From the NCBI GenBank assembly GCA_964408435.1, contig CAYOZL010000005.1, positions 3,110-67,109 on the forward strand: a stretch of DNA of 64,000 nucleotides. Direction: 5' to 3'. Source of the stretch: CAYOZL01 sp964408435. Lineage in GTDB: Bacteria; Bdellovibrionota_C; UBA2361; SZUA-149; CAYOZL01. The translations under genes and the position numbers were made by a program. Shown here one piece after another: positions 60,889-64,000 of this stretch. Positions within the stretch are counted from its first letter, which is position 1; the number at the start of each line of letters is the position of its first letter. Under the pieces are notes generated by a model, which saw only the letters and a list, made by a program, of their open reading frames with translations, searched no databases and had not been told where the DNA came from.

Positions 60889-61851
60889 ATGAAGAATCAA
60901 AAAAACATCAATTCAATACTTATTGCATTAATTTTATTTTTACTTAGCTCATGTGCTACTTCAGAGGATAGTTTCTCAGGTTCTAGCTCCGGCACAGACG
61001 CTAGCGATGCAGCAGATATTACTGGACTTCTATTAAGTTCAAATTGTGGAGTAAGAACAGATTTAGGTTTTACTAATCCTCAAACTGCTGCAGATCTTGT
61101 TCAGGTTGAAGTTCTTAGAAGTGACTCTGCAATTATCACTCGTTCTGATGGCGGTAGGCTATTAATTAAATTTCATGGTGTTACTTCAAGTGGAGTTGAT
61201 GGACTAAGAGTGCAAAATGGTATTGATGCTTTAAACCAAATGTTAGCAGGTGGTGCTTATTTTGTTAGTTCAGGGGCGCAGTGCCCTTTTACTTTTTCTG
61301 ATGGTGGACTTGCTAGTCTAGGTCAGTTTTTTACTTTAGGTAATCAAAATGTAAATGAACTATTATTAGAGATGGGAGCAGTGGTGCCTTCGACTGATAT
61401 ATGTGATGGTGCTCAGCTAGCTCAGTGTTATCAAACTATTGAACCTATCATAATAGAACCTGAGGTAGTGCCAAATGGGATTGTTACCGTAGACTCAAAT
61501 GATTTTGCAGGAGATGTTTCAGGGCGCAATCCACCGTGTAGCTCACTTGCTTTTGGTGATGGAAGAGGTGGAGACTTATGGCTTTACGAAAGTGAAAGCA
61601 CAGGAACACCTGTTTATTTACTTAATAGTGGTTGGCAATTTCCAGCTAGCGTAGAAGCTCAGTTAACTAGTGGGGGATTCCTTAGAGCTGAATTCACTGG
61701 CTTTGCTAATCCAGATGGTGATGGAAGGCTCAGACCTCATTTTAGATTTTCTAGAGATTGTACTTCTTTTACTGGAAGATTGATTGTTTCGGATACTAAT
61801 CAAACATGTGAGGTTAATTTACCTGCTAATGTTTGTAGTCGGATCGATTAG
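60889..61851 (+). CDS. Lipoprotein with thermonuclease-like N-terminal region, unknown C-terminal half
   Basis: 320 residues. Lipoprotein signal peptide (SILIALILFLLSSC, Cys at about 22). A Ser/Gly/Asp-rich linker follows. Residues about 55-170 show SNase-like order: EVLRSDSAIITRSDGGRLLIKFHGV, LRVQNGIDALNQMLAGG and VNELLLEMGAVV, but the catalytic Arg/Asp set is not clearly complete. The C-terminal half (about 200-320) has Cys-containing repeats (PPCSSLAFGDGRGGD, DCTSFTGRL, NQTCEVNLPANVC) of unknown fold. Flanked on both sides by the duplicated 41-bp block and the hexamer tracts. Confidence 0.62.
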   Translation: MKNQKNINSILIALILFLLSSCATSEDSFSGSSSGTDASDAADITGLLLSSNCGVRTDLGFTNPQTAADLVQVEVLRSDSAIITRSDGGRLLIKFHGVTSSGVDGLRVQNGIDALNQMLAGGAYFVSSGAQCPFTFSDGGLASLGQFFTLGNQNVNELLLEMGAVVPSTDICDGAQLAQCYQTIEPIIIEPEVVPNGIVTVDSNDFAGDVSGRNPPCSSLAFGDGRGGDLWLYESESTGTPVYLLNSGWQFPASVEAQLTSGGFLRAEFTGFANPDGDGRLRPHFRFSRDCTSFTGRLIVSDTNQTCEVNLPANVCSRID

Positions 61852-61863
61852 AAGTAAATTGAA

Positions 61864-62061
61864 TAGACTAGGATCTTATTCTTAAGATCTTAGTCTTAAT
61901 CCTAATCTTAGTCTAAAAACACCTACTTAAGCACACTTGGAGGCTGCATGATTTTAATAACTTCGTGTAGACATTATTTAGGATGAGACAGAATTTTTAG
62001 ATTAAGAAAAAGACCAAGACTAAGAATTCAGACTAAGATTAGGACCAAGACAAGGATTAAG
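61864..62061. repeat. Degenerate hexamer region with 15-bp inverted repeat
   Basis: Hexamer-derived tracts in both orientations: 61864-61916 (TTAGTC-like) and 61999-62061 (GACTAA-like). TCCTAATCTTAGTCT (61900-61914) and AGACTAAGATTAGGA (62030-62044) are exact inverted partners, 18/20 when extended. They enclose the second 41-bp copy (61950-61990). Confidence 0.75.
61950..61990. repeat. 41-bp segment duplicated from 60594-60634 (copy 2)
   Basis: 38/41 identity; it encodes the same DFNNFV-stop reading but without an ORF before it. Confidence 0.9.
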
Positions 62062-62073
62062 TTTATTAAAAAA

Positions 62074-62161
62074 TGGCGGAGAGAAAGGGATTCGAACCCC
62101 CGGAACGTTGCCGTTCACACGCTTTCCAAGCGTGCGCCTTAAGCCACTCGGCCATCTCTCC
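62074..62161 (-). tRNA. tRNA-Ser(GGA)
   Basis: 88 bases including encoded CCA. Acceptor stem GGAGAGA/TCTCTCC, discriminator G; D-arm GCCGAGTGGCTTAAGGC; anticodon stem-loop CGCTTGGAAAGCG, anticodon GGA, reading UCC/UCU; long variable arm; T-arm GGTTCGAATCC. Divergent from the SRP RNA. Confidence 0.96.
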
Positions 62162-62194
62162 GTGTCTTCCGGCTACATTTGGCCAAATACACTT

Positions 62195-62221
62195 AGTATA
62201 TAGAATCTATATTTTTGTAAA
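62195..62221 (-). promoter_or_regulatory. Candidate promoter of tRNA-Ser(GGA)
   Basis: Minus strand TTTACA (62221-62216), 15-base spacer, TATACT (62200-62195). The same short spacer is seen at the tRNA-Ser(GCT) candidate. Confidence 0.35.
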
Positions 62222-62254
62222 CATGCACCTTCTTACTATCTATATTATTGTGAT

Positions 62255-62283
62255 TTGAAAGCGCTAGTCATGTGTAGTAACTT
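62255..62283 (+). promoter_or_regulatory. Candidate SRP RNA promoter
   Basis: TTGAAA (62255-62260), 17-base spacer, TAACTT (62278-62283). Start falls near 62290, the 5' end of the folded RNA. The -10 is weak. Confidence 0.3.
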
Positions 62284-62289
62284 GCTAAC

Positions 62290-62383
62290 TGGTCGGGTAC
62301 TACGCAAGAGACGGCGTGAAACCAGTCAGGTCCGGAAGGAAGCAGCTGTAGCGTTACGTTTTCTGTGTCGTTTTACTCGGCCA
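62290..62383 (+). ncRNA. ffs: 4.5S (bacterial small type) SRP RNA
   Basis: Contains the domain IV hallmark GTCAGGTCCGGAAGGAAGCA with the GGAA tetraloop and the symmetric/asymmetric loops that bind Ffh. The ends pair: TGGTCGGGTA (62290-62299) with TACTCGGCCA (62374-62383), with two G-U pairs. About 94 bases and no Alu domain, so the small Gram-negative type. dnaX starts 34 bases after, a common arrangement. Confidence 0.95.
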
Positions 62384-62417
62384 TTTATCTAATACAATAT
62401 ACCTAAGCCAATAACAT

Positions 62418-64000
62418 ATGTCTTACTTAGTACTTGCTCGTAAATACCGTCCTCAACAGTTCAGTGAAGTTGTGGGGCAAGAGCATGTAACTAAAGCGCT
62501 TGTTAATACGATTCTAAAAGAGAAAGTTCCGCATGCACTTTTACTTACTGGGCCTAGAGGGGTAGGGAAAACTACTTCTGCTAGAATTTTCGCTAGGTCT
62601 TTAAATTGCACTGACTTAAAAAAAGGTGAGCCTTGTGGAAGATGTGCAAGCTGTAAAGAAATAAACTCAGGAAGTTCTTTAGCTGTTTGGGAAATAGATG
62701 GGGCTTCTAATAATAGTGTGGATAATATTAGAGAGTTAACAGATTCTCTAAGAACTCTACCGCCTCCTGGTTCAAAATATAAAATTTACATTATTGATGA
62801 AGTTCATATGCTCTCAACTGCGGCTTTTAACGCTTTGCTTAAAAGCCTTGAAGAACCTCCTCCAAATACTGTTTTTATTTTTGCAACTACTGATCCTGAT
62901 AAAATTTTAGATACTGTTTTATCAAGATGTCAGAGATACGATTTTACGAGATTAAAAGATAGCTTAATAATTGAAAGCTTAACCGCTATTTTAAAGAAGG
63001 AAAAAGTTAAATTTGAACCTGGTGTTCTAGAATTTATTGCTAGAAAAGCTGATGGAGGCTTAAGAGATGCTCAGTCGATGTTAGACAGGGCAGTGGTTTT
63101 TGCCGAGGGGAGTTTGAAACTAGAAGAGGTTTTAAATTTATTTGGTTCAGTGGATCAAAAATTCTTTTTTGATTTAGCGCTTGCGATTAAAAATCAGGAT
63201 ACAAAGCTATGTCTTGATTTGATTGATAATATCTTTTCTAGAAGCTTAGATGTTAAAGATTTTGTTTCCGAGTTTATTTGCTTTTGGAGAGATGCCTTAA
63301 TAGCAAAGTTTTCTAGTAAAGATGGAAGCAAAGAAGATAGTAGCAAGATTAAAGAACTAGTTTCTGATATTTCAGGATTTGATCTGCAAAGATTATTCGA
63401 TATTGCAGAAAACACTAGCACTAAGGCGCTAAGAAGTTCTTATCCGAAATACATCATAGAAGCTGGAACGATAAAAATGGCAACTATTATGGATCTGCAA
63501 CCTATAGTTGGTTTGCTAAATGGAGCAAAGTCTATTCCTCTAAAATCAAATAGCTCTGCTGCGCCAAAAGAAGTAGCTCCAACTGTTGATCTACAAGTAA
63601 AGAGAAAAGTAGTATCTCAAAAAAAAACTTCTAATTATCAGCCACAAGTAAGTAAAGCTATTAGCGATGACAGTTCAGTGGAAGCTGAAGAAGTCTCAAC
63701 TCCTAGTATGGAAGTTAAATTTAATCCTTCCTGGGAAGTGTTACTAAAAGATTTAAGCAAACAAGGCTTAGTGCGTTTACAAACATATCTAAAAAGAGTT
63801 GCTCCTTCTGAGTTTAAAGTAGGAAAGCTTAAACTTATGGCGACTAATTTTGATATAGAAGCTTTGAATGACAAAGAGTTAATAGAGCAATTAAAAGCTT
63901 CTTTGTATCGTTATAGTCACCATCAAGATTGGGAAATTTCTTTTGAAGAAATGAAGAATTCATCTTTTGTTGCTGAGTCTGAAGATTCTAAAGAAAAAGA
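62418..64000 (+). CDS. dnaX: DNA polymerase III subunits gamma/tau (3' partial)
   Basis: Open from ATG 62418 through the right edge (527 codons). Motifs: YLVLARKYRPQQFSEVVGQ, Walker A TGPRGVGKTTSARIF, zinc Cys set CTDLKKGEPCGRCASC, Walker B IYIIDEVHMLST, sensor LKSLEEPP and LSRCQRYDF (Arg finger region). Clamp loader ATPase of Pol III. The later part (from about 370) is a variable Lys/Ser-rich tau region. No ribosomal frameshift slip site can be judged because the end is missing. Confidence 0.97.
   Translation, partial: MSYLVLARKYRPQQFSEVVGQEHVTKALVNTILKEKVPHALLLTGPRGVGKTTSARIFARSLNCTDLKKGEPCGRCASCKEINSGSSLAVWEIDGASNNSVDNIRELTDSLRTLPPPGSKYKIYIIDEVHMLSTAAFNALLKSLEEPPPNTVFIFATTDPDKILDTVLSRCQRYDFTRLKDSLIIESLTAILKKEKVKFEPGVLEFIARKADGGLRDAQSMLDRAVVFAEGSLKLEEVLNLFGSVDQKFFFDLALAIKNQDTKLCLDLIDNIFSRSLDVKDFVSEFICFWRDALIAKFSSKDGSKEDSSKIKELVSDISGFDLQRLFDIAENTSTKALRSSYPKYIIEAGTIKMATIMDLQPIVGLLNGAKSIPLKSNSSAAPKEVAPTVDLQVKRKVVSQKKTSNYQPQVSKAISDDSSVEAEEVSTPSMEVKFNPSWEVLLKDLSKQGLVRLQTYLKRVAPSEFKVGKLKLMATNFDIEALNDKELIEQLKASLYRYSHHQDWEISFEEMKNSSFVAESEDSKEK

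Noticed and set aside
62073..62258. 61-codon ORF on the plus strand
   Set aside because: It is the complement of the tRNA-Ser(GGA) gene plus its upstream region.

Overview
The window is AT-rich chromosomal DNA from a Gram-negative bacterium. It carries several lipoproteins with lipoboxes, an MltB-type lytic transglycosylase, an AmiC-type amidase, a SPOR protein, an alginate-style AlgI/AlgJ O-acetylation pair, an SspB ClpXP adaptor and a 4.5S-type SRP RNA just upstream of dnaX. The fusion of TrmD to the RNA_Me_trans domain, the rhizobial-type TrpE-TrpG fusion and the SPOR gene after an ArgRS-like gene suggest a proteobacterial or deltaproteobacterial (Bdellovibrionota-like) lineage. This placement is inference; no rRNA is present. 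Two runs of exactly 100 N mark scaffold joins in a draft assembly. One is flanked by a 55-bp exact overlap and can be closed from the sequence alone.

Layout: 1-5.1 kb holds a J-domain fragment, an Arg-rich secreted protein, an M29 aminopeptidase and a large TIGR03790 surface protein with calcium-binding repeats. 5.1-10.3 kb is a minus-strand threonine operon (thrA, P-loop kinase, thrC) and thiD. 10.4-19.8 kb has an M48 peptidase, mutS, an amidase, a head-only CCA/poly(A) polymerase, an ArgRS-like protein without a catalytic core, a SPOR protein and a membrane-tethered PP2C phosphatase. 19.9-30.4 kb has purH-purD-tsaC, a MoxR ATPase, a DUF192 lipoprotein, an aminotransferase, nuoB, argH, trmD fusion and mscL. 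30.5-37.9 kb has tRNA-Ser(GCT), a sugar transferase, nifS-nadA, a flippase-like and a GT-C-like membrane protein, a VanZ-like protein and sspB. 38-42.4 kb is parC-parE, split by a palindromic element. 42.4-54.3 kb has surface-polysaccharide acetylation genes, M20 and CPBP peptidases, rppH and an M16 peptidase sharing a hexamer-repeat promoter region, an inverted-repeat-bounded orphan gene, phoH, a glycine-zipper lipoprotein, mltB and an epimerase. 54.3-64 kb has trpEG, a LOG protein, a gapped transketolase, a methyltransferase, a nuclease-like lipoprotein, tRNA-Ser(GGA), SRP RNA and dnaX, which runs off the end.

Most content is housekeeping. The best candidates for new biology are: the catalytic-core-less ArgRS paralog coupled to a tRNA nucleotidyltransferase-like gene; the shikimate-kinase-like protein in the position of homoserine kinase; the inverted-repeat-bounded orphan gene at 49.6-50.2 kb; and a lineage-specific hexanucleotide repeat family (GACTAA/TTAGTC and degenerate forms), one copy of which sits exactly between two divergent promoters.
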